Assembly: GCF_003443655.1 (NCBI RefSeq)
Contig: NZ_CP031941.1
Coordinates: forward strand, 57,501 to 121,500
From: Nostoc sphaeroides
Lineage (GTDB): Bacteria > Cyanobacteriota > Cyanobacteriia > Cyanobacteriales > Nostocaceae
Direction of reading: 5' to 3'
DNA length: 64,000 bases
Shown here: positions 35,691 through 44,150 of the stretch, in pieces
How positions within the stretch are numbered: position 1 is the stretch's first letter
How the letters are laid out: every line of letters starts with the position of its first letter
Position numbers and translations under genes: made by a program
The notes under the pieces: generated by a model
Told to the model about the DNA's origin: nothing
What the model saw: the letters and a program-made list of their open reading frames with translations, nothing else
Database searches by the model: none

Positions 35691-35719
35691 CATCGACTAC
35701 TAAATATATTTGGATCAAA

Positions 35720-36817
35720 ATGTCAATAAAAAATATGGGAGAACCCAAACGCATAGGAATTCTTACCAGTGGAGGTGATTGTTCTGGCTTAAATGCTGTG
35801 ATTAGGGCTGTAGTGAATTGTGCTGTGGATACTTACGGCTGGGAGGTTTTGGGAATTCGTCAAGCGACTTTAGGATTAATGGCGCGTCCCCCACAATTCA
35901 CTAAGTTGGAAGTCGATCAAGTTGACTCGCTGTTAACTGCGGGTGGCACAATGTTGGGGACAACCAATAAAGGCGACCCTTTTGCTTTTCCAATGGTGGA
36001 TGGGAGTGTAAGCGATCGCTCCGAAGAAATCATTGCAGGTTATCATGAGCTAGGTTTAGATGCTTTGATTGGGATTGGCGGTGATGGTAGTTTGGCAATT
36101 TTGCGTCGCCTCGCCCAACAAGGCGGCATTAACTTAGTTGGTATTCCCAAAACCATTGATAACGATATTGGTGTTACTGAACATGCCATCGGTTTTGATA
36201 CAGCAGTCAATATTGCCACAGAAGCATTAGATCGGTTACATTTTACTGCTGCAAGTCATAGCCGAGTCATGATTTTGGAAGTAATGGGGCGTGATGCCGG
36301 ACACATAGCAATCGCTGCGGGAATTGCGGGGGGAGCGAATGTAATTTTAATTCCCGAAATTCCTTACACAGTTGAGCATATTTGCCACAAAATTAAAGAA
36401 CGCCAAGAGAAAGGCAAAAACTATTGTTTGATTATTGTTTCTGAAGCGGTTCGTACCCACGATGGGGAAAATGTGACGATTACAAATCGCTTAGGTCAAT
36501 CTCGATACGGTGGAATTGGCGAGTATTTAGCAGATAAAATTATTGAACACATTGGTGTAGAAACGCGAGTCACAGTTTTAGGACACATTCAACGGGGTGG
36601 AACTGCTTCACCACTAGATAGATTAGTTGCAACTGCTTTTGGTGTTGCAGCAGTTAATCTCATTGCAGAAGATAAATACGATCGCATGGTGACTTGGCAA
36701 AATCGCCAAGTATTAAGTGTACCAATTACAGAAGCGATCGCTCAATATAGCGCCGTCGATCCCAATGGTACTTTAGTTAAAACCGCTCGTGGTATGGGTA
36801 TTTATTTAGGAGACTAA
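35720..36817 (+). CDS. pfkA: 6-phosphofructokinase (ATP-type)
   Basis: This enzyme phosphorylates fructose 6-phosphate in glycolysis. At 365 residues it belongs to the PFK group with the N-terminal GILTSGGDCSGLNAVIR motif. The phosphoryl-donor region is IGIGGDGSLAI, and Gly after GGD (GGDGS rather than GGDDT) points to ATP rather than PPi. The catalytic IPKTIDNDI and the MGRDAGHIA fructose-6-phosphate site are intact. Alternative start MGEPKRIG lies five codons later. It is a single gene with the duplicated upstream region described above. Confidence 0.95.
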   Translation: MSIKNMGEPKRIGILTSGGDCSGLNAVIRAVVNCAVDTYGWEVLGIRQATLGLMARPPQFTKLEVDQVDSLLTAGGTMLGTTNKGDPFAFPMVDGSVSDRSEEIIAGYHELGLDALIGIGGDGSLAILRRLAQQGGINLVGIPKTIDNDIGVTEHAIGFDTAVNIATEALDRLHFTAASHSRVMILEVMGRDAGHIAIAAGIAGGANVILIPEIPYTVEHICHKIKERQEKGKNYCLIIVSEAVRTHDGENVTITNRLGQSRYGGIGEYLADKIIEHIGVETRVTVLGHIQRGGTASPLDRLVATAFGVAAVNLIAEDKYDRMVTWQNRQVLSVPITEAIAQYSAVDPNGTLVKTARGMGIYLGD

Positions 36818-36828
36818 ACATTAGACAT

Positions 36829-36985
36829 CTCCAGAAATTAAATATGCGTTACCCAGAACCCTTGTAGAGAGGTAGCAGTGCTACGTCTCTACGTTCATTT
36901 TCGGAGATGTCTATTAGAGATATGAGTGAAATTAAATATGCGTTACCCATAACCCTTGTAGAGAGGTAGCAGTGCTACGTCTTTA
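36829..36985. repeat. Direct repeats after pfkA
   Basis: A 56-bp word, AAATTAAATATGCGTTACCC followed by AACCCTTGTAGAGAGGTAGC and AGTGCTACGTCT, occurs at about 36836-36891 and again at 36929-36983. The first copy is enclosed by AGACATCTCC / GGAGATGTCT inverted ends (36823-36833, 36902-36912). Confidence 0.75.
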
Positions 36986-36990
36986 TAATT

Positions 36991-37127
36991 CAATACGCTT
37001 GGCTTTGTGGAAAATTGTAGGTTGGGTTAAGCAAAGTGCAACCCAACAAAGTCCCGAAATGTTGGGTTTCGTTCCTCAACCCAACCTACACATTTCAATG
37101 TTTTTGGCGCTAACACCAAGCGTATTG
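36991..37127. mobile_element. 137-bp miniature element, CAATAC family (copy 1)
   Basis: The ends are CAATACGCTTGG / CCAAGCGTATTG, with a 10-bp target duplication CTTTATAATT (36981-36990) / CTCTATAATT (37128-37137), one mismatch. The interior has the arms TGTAGGTTGGGTT / AACCCAACCTACA. A same-length relative in the opposite orientation is at 42128-42264. The rest of 37138-37293 carries the CCCCTTCTCCC / GGGAGAAGGGG hairpin and no gene. Confidence 0.82.
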
Positions 37128-37293
37128 CTCTATAATTCTTTTTCACTGATATCTCTCATCATCCCCCAACCCCTTCTCCCTTGGGGAGAAGGGGAGCTAG
37201 AATTTCAAAGTCCCTCTCCCAGATATGGGAGAGGGATTTAGGGTGAGGGCGAAAACTACGGTTCTCAACTTAGATGAGGTTTAGCTTAACAGC

Positions 37294-38004
37294 TTAAAAG
37301 CGATAGTTGCGATCGCGCACCCACATACTAAGTGGCACTGCTTTACCCTGTGGATCAACTTTCGCCTTCACTACAATGGGCGGTACTTGTCCTCTACGGG
37401 CGCGTTGGGCTTGCAAATCGTTCCTAATTTGTTGCCGTTGGTTTTCTGGGATGTAATATGTTTCTAAGCCGTAGTTAACAGAGCCATCTTGATAAACACC
37501 TTTTAAGGCTACCTGATTGGCTCTTAGAGTTGTGGGGCGATCGCTACTTACTCGCAACGGTCTCCAAGCTCTAGGAACACCGCGACCAGAGGATAATTGC
37601 TCTTGCAAGGTCACGTAAATATTAGTTCCTTCAGGCAATCTTCTGCCACTTCCCCGACCTTTGCTGACTAATGTTTGCCAACCAGGTAATCTGCTCAAAT
37701 TTGCAGTGCGGGATATGTTGTAATCTAAGTCTAAGGTGTTACCTTCTAGCACATTGTTAGGGTCTACAGGTACGGTTTGCAAAATCACCGTCTTACCTGT
37801 CACGTCTGTATAAAGCGCTTGGGCTGGTACTGCCATAATTAGCCCTGTTTGCAGCGCCAGGGGAGCTAGTAACCGCCAAAAAGGTAAGGACTTATTCGAT
37901 TTTTGTTCACTAGCAATCAAGTAATCCCGAAAAGTCACCTTATTGGAGAACTCGGCTTCGGGAGACAAGGGTTTATTTTTAGATTCAGAAGAAGTATTAG
38001 TCAT
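37294..38004 (-). CDS. GDYXXLXY domain protein
   Basis: This 236-residue protein starts at ATG 38004 (MTNTSSESKNKPLSP). It has one N-terminal hydrophobic segment (LLAPLALQTGLIMAVPAQAL, about residue 45), then the family motif region VDPNNVLEGNTLDLDYNIS near residue 85 (the usual form is D.LRGDYV.L.Y), and a C-terminal VVKAKVDPQGKAVPLSM. Genes of this family are usually next to DUF2157 membrane proteins, as here: the DUF2157 gene lies upstream on the same strand. Function is unknown. A heptamer run AGTTAGG (38110-38137) lies in the 201-bp gap. Confidence 0.82.
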   Translation of the reverse strand: MTNTSSESKNKPLSPEAEFSNKVTFRDYLIASEQKSNKSLPFWRLLAPLALQTGLIMAVPAQALYTDVTGKTVILQTVPVDPNNVLEGNTLDLDYNISRTANLSRLPGWQTLVSKGRGSGRRLPEGTNIYVTLQEQLSSGRGVPRAWRPLRVSSDRPTTLRANQVALKGVYQDGSVNYGLETYYIPENQRQQIRNDLQAQRARRGQVPPIVVKAKVDPQGKAVPLSMWVRDRNYRF

Positions 38005-38205
38005 GAGCGTAGTCCTAAAAAGCAGAGGTATTGAGGAGGTCAAAAGTAACGAGATTAGGACTGACGCAGAGAAACTTTAAAAACTTTGACGCACAGAGAT
38101 TTCAGAATAAGTTAGGAGTTAGGAGTTAGGAGTTAGGAATCATTCAATTTTAGATTAAGTGAACTTTTCCTGAATTCTGACTCCTGAATTCTTTCATCCT
38201 TTGCA

Positions 38206-39621
38206 CTACTTTTTACTTGCACTACCACCAGGTAGGCGGCGTTCAAACCAGAGTCCAGCGCTAATTAAAGCAGAACCGCACAAAACAAAGACTAGGGATT
38301 TGAAAAGTAAATCGGTATCGTACTCTTGCACGCGACTGATAATTTGCAGTGTTACTAACAGCATCCCGCCCCAAAAGGAACTTCTGTTGTTTAATTTCAA
38401 TCCTTCTTGAATTAGTCCCCAGGCTAATGTTGCTAGAAGTACATTGAAAATAAAAATGCCAAGTTCATCAATCCGGCTGATAGTTTGATGCCAAAAAGGT
38501 ACTAGGGTAATAAAGGCAAGAAAGGTAGTAATGACAGCAGTAGTGAAAATCACTTCGCGGCGCGGTGGGTTATTTCTTTGACGCAGTAGAAACAACCATT
38601 GCAATACCGCCAAGCCACTAAGAATCCCCAAATCGATAATCGGCAGAGACTCGAATAAGTTTGTCACATTCGTAGGCTGATTATAACTATAATTTGGAGA
38701 TTCCCAGACCCAACGAAAAGACAAGATATAAAAGACCATGCCAAAGCTTACCAACGCTAAATTACGGGCCAGAGATTGAAACAACCTGTAATTTATGCTT
38801 GGAAACAGCAAGTCATCATAACTCCAGAATAATGCAGGTGGGAGTGCAAAAGCAAAAGATGCCACCCAAGGGGCTATATCAGCATAATTCAGCAGTGGTA
38901 GAGGATTCAGGTTGGCTTGTAAGGAACTAGCAAAAACAAAGGCTGCTAGACCAAAAATCCAACGCGATCGGCAGAAGTAGGCTAAGGGTACAAACACTAG
39001 CCATGCCAATAAAGGCATGTGCTGCACCACTAGGCGCGACCAAGTTAGATCACCTGAAGCGTACCACAAGTCTTCTAATCCTGTCCAATAGCCGATTTCC
39101 ACGAGGACAATTGACAGAATTCCTAAAGAATTTAAGCACAAACTGAAGGCCAGCACTACAACACCGAACCCCCAGGCGAGAAATAGTTGGGAAGTTGAAC
39201 CGGCAATATTGAACATCTGGGCCATCAGCAGTAAATTTGCACCGAAAATGAAGGCGCTTAAAATTAGCAACGCCTCTCCCAGTATGCGTTTGCTTTTTTG
39301 TGGCTTCTTTCCTTCAGGTGTTATCCAATTGTAAAAACCAGTGATTGCGATCGCAAAAAACAAACTTATCATCAAAATAAACTTGACTTCTCGCGATCCT
39401 CCCTGCCAGTTTCCTGCTACAAAGGTAATTATGCCTAAGCATAAAAGTATGCCGCCTATGGCAATAGCGATCGCTTGATTGCGATCGCGTGCAGCAGCTT
39501 CCAAGTTCTTAAATTGATAACGTTCTGCTATCTGCTCATACAGCGAAGAACTAATTAATCCTTCATCCCTCCATAATTGTGCTTCTTTGCGTAATTTTTG
39601 CGGAAAACTATCTAATAACAT
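38206..39621 (-). CDS. DUF2157 membrane protein
   Basis: This 471-residue protein starts at ATG 39621 (MLLDSFPQKLRKEAQLWRDE). The soluble N-terminal DUF2157 region (about residues 1-55) has LWRDEGLISSSLYEQIAERY. It is followed by about 12-14 hydrophobic segments, beginning with AIAIAIGGILLCLGIITFVAGN. It ends with a short basic tail. The partner GDYXXLXY gene is downstream. Together they look like a two-component membrane system of unknown function that recurs in bacteria. Confidence 0.85.
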   Translation of the reverse strand: MLLDSFPQKLRKEAQLWRDEGLISSSLYEQIAERYQFKNLEAAARDRNQAIAIAIGGILLCLGIITFVAGNWQGGSREVKFILMISLFFAIAITGFYNWITPEGKKPQKSKRILGEALLILSAFIFGANLLLMAQMFNIAGSTSQLFLAWGFGVVVLAFSLCLNSLGILSIVLVEIGYWTGLEDLWYASGDLTWSRLVVQHMPLLAWLVFVPLAYFCRSRWIFGLAAFVFASSLQANLNPLPLLNYADIAPWVASFAFALPPALFWSYDDLLFPSINYRLFQSLARNLALVSFGMVFYILSFRWVWESPNYSYNQPTNVTNLFESLPIIDLGILSGLAVLQWLFLLRQRNNPPRREVIFTTAVITTFLAFITLVPFWHQTISRIDELGIFIFNVLLATLAWGLIQEGLKLNNRSSFWGGMLLVTLQIISRVQEYDTDLLFKSLVFVLCGSALISAGLWFERRLPGGSASKK

Positions 39622-39795
39622 GACCTTCTCCGGTGCAGTGGGGTAGCTTGGCCATTGCGTTCCCAATGGCGGTCATTATATTTTGAGTATGAAGCCAAAA
39701 GCCTTAATTACATTGTTCTTGTGTAACAGTTTTATTTTGATTTGGATAAAGCTAATTCGTAATTCATAATTCATAATTCATAATTACTAATCTAC

Positions 39796-40782
39796 ATGGA
39801 AAAACCTTCTAATTTATTACTTAAAGTCTCGCGGCGTTTGTTCACTAATCTAGATGAACAAGAAAAATTTATTGAGGCTTTGATGAATCCTCAGCCTTTT
39901 TCACCCAGTATTCTTTGGTGTAAACAAAAGCCAGATATTTCGTCTTTGGCAGTGGAAACACCAACTTATTGGCAACCAGAATTTATAGACCGTTTATCTT
40001 TGGGAGAAAAACCCGGTCAGCATCCCTTGCATCAACAAGGATATTTCTATTGTTTAGATTTTTCTTCGGTGTTTGCAGCTACTACTTTGTTAGCTATTCC
40101 TGTGCCAGTAAGTTTAGTTTTTGATATGTGTGCTGCACCAGGAGGTAAAAGTATCTTTGCTTGGAAAGCTTTACAACCTGACTTACTCATCAGTAATGAA
40201 GTAATTGGTAAACGTCTGGGAATGCTAATTTCTAATTTGAAGCGTTGCGATATTAGCCCTAGTGCAGTAGTTAATAGAGATTCGAGTATATTTGCCGAAA
40301 TGTTTCCCTACTCTAGCAATCTAGTAATAGTAGATGCTCCTTGTACTGGACAATCTTTACTTGCTAAAAGTGAAAAAGCTCCCGGATGTTTTCACCCGAC
40401 TGCTATTAATAAAAGTGCAAATCGACAAAAGCGTATTATAGCTAACTCTGCTAAAGTTGTTTCACCACAAGGGTATCTTGCTTATATGACTTGTACATAT
40501 TCACCCGAAGAAAATGAGCAAGTTTGTGAATGGTTTTTAGAACGCTTTCCCCAGTTTCAGGCGATAGAAATTAGTCATTTAGCCAAATATCAGTCACATT
40601 TAACTAAAATGCCTTGTTATCGGATGTTTCCTCAAGATAGGCTAGGTGCTGGTGCGTTTACAGTACTGTTTCAAAATACTAATGATCATGAAAATGAGCT
40701 TAAAGAAGTAGATTTAAATACAATATCTTCGCTGTATATCTATCAAAATCTTAAAAAGTCAAGCAGGGCTATTTCGTTCTAG
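39796..40782 (+). CDS. RsmB/NOP-type RNA methyltransferase
   Basis: This 328-residue SAM methyltransferase is of the m5C RNA type (RsmB/RsmF/NSUN). The SAM motif is VFDMCAAPGGKSIFAWKAL near residue 110. The two catalytic cysteines are in VDAPCTGQSLL near 182 and YMTCTYSPEENEQV near 232. The RNA target is unknown. There is no N-terminal NusB domain. The last five residues (RAISF and stop) are read from the 169-bp element at 40764; without it the protein would end KKSS with the stop TAG just after the right target duplication. Confidence 0.9.
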   Translation: MEKPSNLLLKVSRRLFTNLDEQEKFIEALMNPQPFSPSILWCKQKPDISSLAVETPTYWQPEFIDRLSLGEKPGQHPLHQQGYFYCLDFSSVFAATTLLAIPVPVSLVFDMCAAPGGKSIFAWKALQPDLLISNEVIGKRLGMLISNLKRCDISPSAVVNRDSSIFAEMFPYSSNLVIVDAPCTGQSLLAKSEKAPGCFHPTAINKSANRQKRIIANSAKVVSPQGYLAYMTCTYSPEENEQVCEWFLERFPQFQAIEISHLAKYQSHLTKMPCYRMFPQDRLGAGAFTVLFQNTNDHENELKEVDLNTISSLYIYQNLKKSSRAISF

Positions 40783-40932
40783 ACATAAACCGCCCAGAAC
40801 TAAAGTTCCGCAGCTCATAGCCCAAGTCCACACTTAGTGGACTAAAAGCCTTTATTAGTCGTCTTTAGACGACTTCTGCTATTAGCCTCAGAATAAATTC
40901 TGAGGCGGGCTAGATGAGAATGAAATAGCCTT
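40764..40932. mobile_element. 169-bp miniature element (copy 2), at the 3' end of the methyltransferase gene
   Basis: It has CAGGGCTATTTC at the left end and GAAATAGCCTT at the right. A perfect 10-bp target duplication AAAAGTCAAG flanks it (40754-40763 and 40933-40942). Length and internal palindromes match the copy at 6032. The remaining DNA to 41485 has a GAGGAGAGAGG-type stretch and no gene. Confidence 0.85.
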
Positions 40933-41485
40933 AAAAGTCAAGTTAGTTATATTGATAGCAGGTATTCTGGCATGTAGTCAGAACATTTAATGTTATTAAT
41001 AGTGCTGCATTTGTAAATCAGTCATCAGGAGTACACCTTTTACAGCAGTTGATTTTATATTTATAAGGTTACAAAACTATTACAGCATGGTGAAATAAGC
41101 ATACCATTTCAAAAGGTGCAAAAGCTTAGAATACAATTACGCGTCTGACAATTCATCGGTATCTGGAAAACCTTACTTCTATTTCTCTCTTCCTTTGAGG
41201 AGAGAGGCTTGGAATTTTCCCCCTTAGAGCGTCGGGAAGGGGGTTAGGGCGTTAGGTGAATCGTTAGCTTTTCCACATAACGTGAAAAGTCAGAATTATG
41301 CGTGACTTTTGACTTCCGCCTTGCGGTTGTGCGGTACTACTTCAATAATAATTAACTTTTATAGTTACAAATCTTTTTTAATCCTTCCATAACCTGAAGT
41401 TAACTAAAATTTATCCAGTATCAGCTCTAGACTTTTTGAAGTAAACATTGTACAAAAAAGCTAGGCTGTAAAGGATGTAAATTAC

Positions 41486-41935
41486 ATGAGTCGAAAAGTT
41501 AGCAAAGTGTTTAAACAGTCTGGGGTGATTCCTTATAGAGTGAACAATGGCAAAATTGAAATCTTGCTAATCACAAGCCGTAACTTTCAACACTGGGTAA
41601 TTCCGAAAGGAGATATTCCTAATGGCATGAGTCCGCCCGATTCAGCAGCCAAAGAGGCGTGGGAAGAAGCAGGGGTAATTGGGCAGGTAGATACTAATGA
41701 ACTCGGTAGTTACAAGTACCGCAAAGGAGGCAAAACTTATCGGGTAAGCATGTATTTGTTACCAGTTGAGATGCTGAGTGAAGATTATCCAGAAGCAAGT
41801 AAAAGAAAACGGCAATGGGTAGAAGCGGCTACAGCTATCAGGTGGGTTAAGTTTAATTCACTTAAACGAATTCTTAAAGGTTTTTTCCAGGTAAAATCTC
41901 ACTTTTGTGCATTTCGAGATGCTAATTCAGTATAG
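41486..41935 (+). CDS. NUDIX hydrolase
   Basis: This 149-residue protein resembles NUDIX pyrophosphohydrolases of the diphosphoinositol-polyphosphate/Ap4A-type group. The NUDIX box is around residues 43-66 (GMSPPDSAAKEAWEEAG). It keeps the EExG core but has Met where the first Glu normally is and Lys for Arg, so substrate and activity are uncertain. The N-terminal SGVIPYRVNNGKIEILLITSR and the WVIPKGD signature are normal. The last 20 residues are helical. It is a single gene. Confidence 0.87.
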   Translation: MSRKVSKVFKQSGVIPYRVNNGKIEILLITSRNFQHWVIPKGDIPNGMSPPDSAAKEAWEEAGVIGQVDTNELGSYKYRKGGKTYRVSMYLLPVEMLSEDYPEASKRKRQWVEAATAIRWVKFNSLKRILKGFFQVKSHFCAFRDANSV

Positions 41936-42127
41936 GAAAATATATTAATTAAATATGCATAATTAAACATACAAGAAAATCCTAGTTTGTAGTGAGCGAT
42001 TCATCGCTCATAGCAAGGTTTTTCAGGACTAAAGTCCTTACTACAAACTTGAATTTATTTATGGCTAACTACTTAGGGCTTGCTGGTAACGCTTGCGGCT
42101 CTTTGGTAACAAGTGTAGGTGTGAGTG

Positions 42128-42264
42128 CAATACTGTTCGGTTAAGCCTAAAAAATAACTCCAATGTAGGTTGGGTTGAGGAACGAAACCCAACATTTTCA
42201 GGGATTTGTTGGGTTTCACTAAAGTTCAACCCAACCTACAAATCTTCTTAACCGAACAGTATTG
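42128..42264. mobile_element. 137-bp miniature element, CAATAC family (copy 2)
   Basis: The inverted ends are CAATACTGTTCGGTTAAG / CTTAACCGAACAGTATTG. A perfect 10-bp target duplication GGTGTGAGTG lies at 42118-42127 and 42265-42274. The interior is the reverse of the one at 36991, with the TGTAGGTTGGGTT arms. Confidence 0.88.
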
Positions 42265-42304
42265 GGTGTGAGTGGGGTTAAGTATGCTGGCATCACTATT
42301 AATA

Positions 42305-42560
42305 CTGTCACACTTACCGATATCCCGCCCATAACTGAAGTTCAGGGCTGATAGCCCAAGTCCACTCAAGTGGACTAAATGACAATACAGTTCAGTTAAG
42401 CATTTATACTCTTTCTTCTCTCTGTGTTCTCTGCGCCTCTGCGGTTCGTAAAACAAGAGTTTTGGCCTTAAGTGAACCGTATTGGACTAAATGAGCGATT
42501 CAGTCCACTTGAGTGGACAGTGGCTCTGAGACTCGGAATTCATTCCGAGGCGGAATAGAA
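42305..42560. repeat. Family A palindromic repeat, interrupted by a CAATAC element
   Basis: This family A unit (CACACTTACCGATATCCCGCC at the left, GAAATGCAGTGCGAGATATT at the right) is split at 42383 by the 102-bp element. Uninterrupted versions are at 3375 and 52720. The stretch 41936-42683 has no gene; a TAGTGAGCGATTCATCGCTCA palindrome is at 41991-42010. Confidence 0.78.
42383..42484. mobile_element. 102-bp miniature element, CAATAC family (copy 3, nested)
   Basis: The ends are CAATACAGTTCAGTTAAG / CTTAAGTGAACCGTATTG. A perfect 10-bp target duplication GACTAAATGA lies at 42373-42382 and 42485-42494. The interior differs from the 137-bp copies and carries the TCTCTGCGCCTCTGCGGTT word. Confidence 0.85.
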
Positions 42561-42683
42561 ATGCAGTGCGAGATATTAATAAAGATATCGCTGCGGTAAG
42601 ATTTGTGTATACACCGTAGGCTCTTCGAGAGGGGGCTATCATGTACTTTATATCATTGGGAAACGCTATATAAATCTAAATAT

Positions 42684-43628
42684 TTAACCTAATTTAATAT
42701 TATCTGTTGCTTCAATCAAAGCATTGCAAATTCCTGGTTCACTCATCGAATGCCCAGCATCAGGAACCACAATAAATTCTGCTTCCGGCCAAGCGCGATG
42801 TAATTCCCAAGCTGATATCATTGGACAGACTACATCATAGCGTCCCTGAACAATTACAGCCGGAATATGGCGGATACGATCTACATTTAAGAGTAATTGA
42901 TCTTCTGTTTCAAAAAATCCCTTATTCATAAAGTAATGGCATTCAATTCGAGCGAAAGCTGAAGCAAATTCACTTTCGCCAAACTTTTGCATAAGTTCTG
43001 GATCTAAAAACAGTCTACTGGTACTACCTTCCCAAATTGACCAAGCACGCGCTGCTGTTAATTGAATTTCTAAATCTGGATCGGTCAAGCGTTTATAATA
43101 TGCTGCGATTAGATCATCACGTTCATCTATGGGAATTGGTTTAAGATATTCTTCCCAAGCATCAGGGAAAATATAACTAGCACCCTCTTGGTAAAACCAT
43201 CGCAACTCTTTTTGCCTCAGCATGAAGATACCACGGAGAATTAATCCCGCGCAGCGAGAGGGATGGGTTTGACTGTAGGCTAATGATAAAGTGCTACCCC
43301 AACTACCACCGAACACCACCCATTTTTCTATACCTAAATTTTGGCGCAGTTTTTCGATATCACTGACTAAATCCCAAGTGGTGTTTTCTTGTAATTCTGC
43401 ATGGGGTGTACTTTGACCACAACCGCGCTGGTCAAACATGACTAACCGCCATTTTTCTGGGTGGAAATATTGCCGATAAAAAGCTGGACATCCACCACCA
43501 GGGCCGCCATGCAGCAAAACGATGGGTTGACCTTGGGGATTTCCTGACTCTTCAAAATGAATGGTATGAAGGTCAGAAACCTGTAAACTACCTTCTAAGT
43601 AAGGCTCGATCGCTGGGTAAAGTTCTCG
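42684..43628 (-). CDS. pip: Proline iminopeptidase
   Basis: This alpha/beta-hydrolase removes N-terminal proline from peptides (peptidase family S33). From ATG 43628 (MRELYPAIEPYLEGSL) it is 314 residues, the usual length. It has the oxyanion motif LLHGGPGGGCP, FDQRGCGQSTPH, the nucleophile elbow VVFGGSWGSTLSLAY, the catalytic Asp region in VQGRYDVVCP and His in PDAGHS. It is cytosolic. An in-frame start 16 codons upstream is possible, but the family N-terminus favours 43628. Confidence 0.94.
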   Translation of the reverse strand, partial: RELYPAIEPYLEGSLQVSDLHTIHFEESGNPQGQPIVLLHGGPGGGCPAFYRQYFHPEKWRLVMFDQRGCGQSTPHAELQENTTWDLVSDIEKLRQNLGIEKWVVFGGSWGSTLSLAYSQTHPSRCAGLILRGIFMLRQKELRWFYQEGASYIFPDAWEEYLKPIPIDERDDLIAAYYKRLTDPDLEIQLTAARAWSIWEGSTSRLFLDPELMQKFGESEFASAFARIECHYFMNKGFFETEDQLLLNVDRIRHIPAVIVQGRYDVVCPMISAWELHRAWPEAEFIVVPDAGHSMSEPGICNALIEATDNIKLG

Positions 43629-43800
43629 CATTTTGAATATCCTATCAGTAATATTGTCATAGCGATCGCTTGTCAAATCAAATAAACCCGATACCTATGA
43701 TACAACCCTCTAATGGCCTTCCACCTAGAGAGCGATCGCCTTAGAAGAGGTGGGCAGAAAACTGCAAAAAATGGCAGGTAGGCTGATTGACAAGTAAAAA

Positions 43801-43833
43801 ATAAAAAAATCCCCCTAATTTTAATTAGGGGAT
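43801..43833 (-). terminator. Terminator downstream of the porin gene
   Basis: On the minus strand ATCCCCTAATT / AATTAGGGGGAT forms a stem followed by a T run (AAAAAAA at 43803-43809 on plus). It probably ends the porin transcript, which would include the miniature element at 43870-44004. Confidence 0.7.
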
Positions 43834-43869
43834 CAGGAGTTACACAAAAACTTTTGGAAAACTAAATTA

Positions 43870-44004
43870 GGGAACTCCAAAAAATAAACTATTCCACATT
43901 CAAGTAGTTGACTGTTGACTGTTGACTGTTGACTGAAAACTCGTGAACCGTCAACGGTTAACAGTGAACAATAGCAATGGAATATTTTTTTACTTGGAAG
44001 TCCC
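43870..44004. mobile_element. 135-bp miniature element (TWA family, copy 2)
   Basis: It has the same length and ends as the element at 28616 (GGGAACTCC / GGAAGTCCC). A TTA duplication lies at 43867-43869 and 44005-44007. The interior has GTTGACT heptamers and the complementary GTCAACGGTTAACAG. Confidence 0.8.
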
Positions 44005-44150
44005 TTACGTTAAAGATGTACAGCTATCATACATATCAACTTAAGCTATTTCTAGCTTAAATCTTTGAACACTCAACAGTCATAACTGTTAACTGTTGAG
44101 TTGCTCACCCGCCTGGAACTTAAGTTCAAAGCAAGACGTAACTTTTACGT

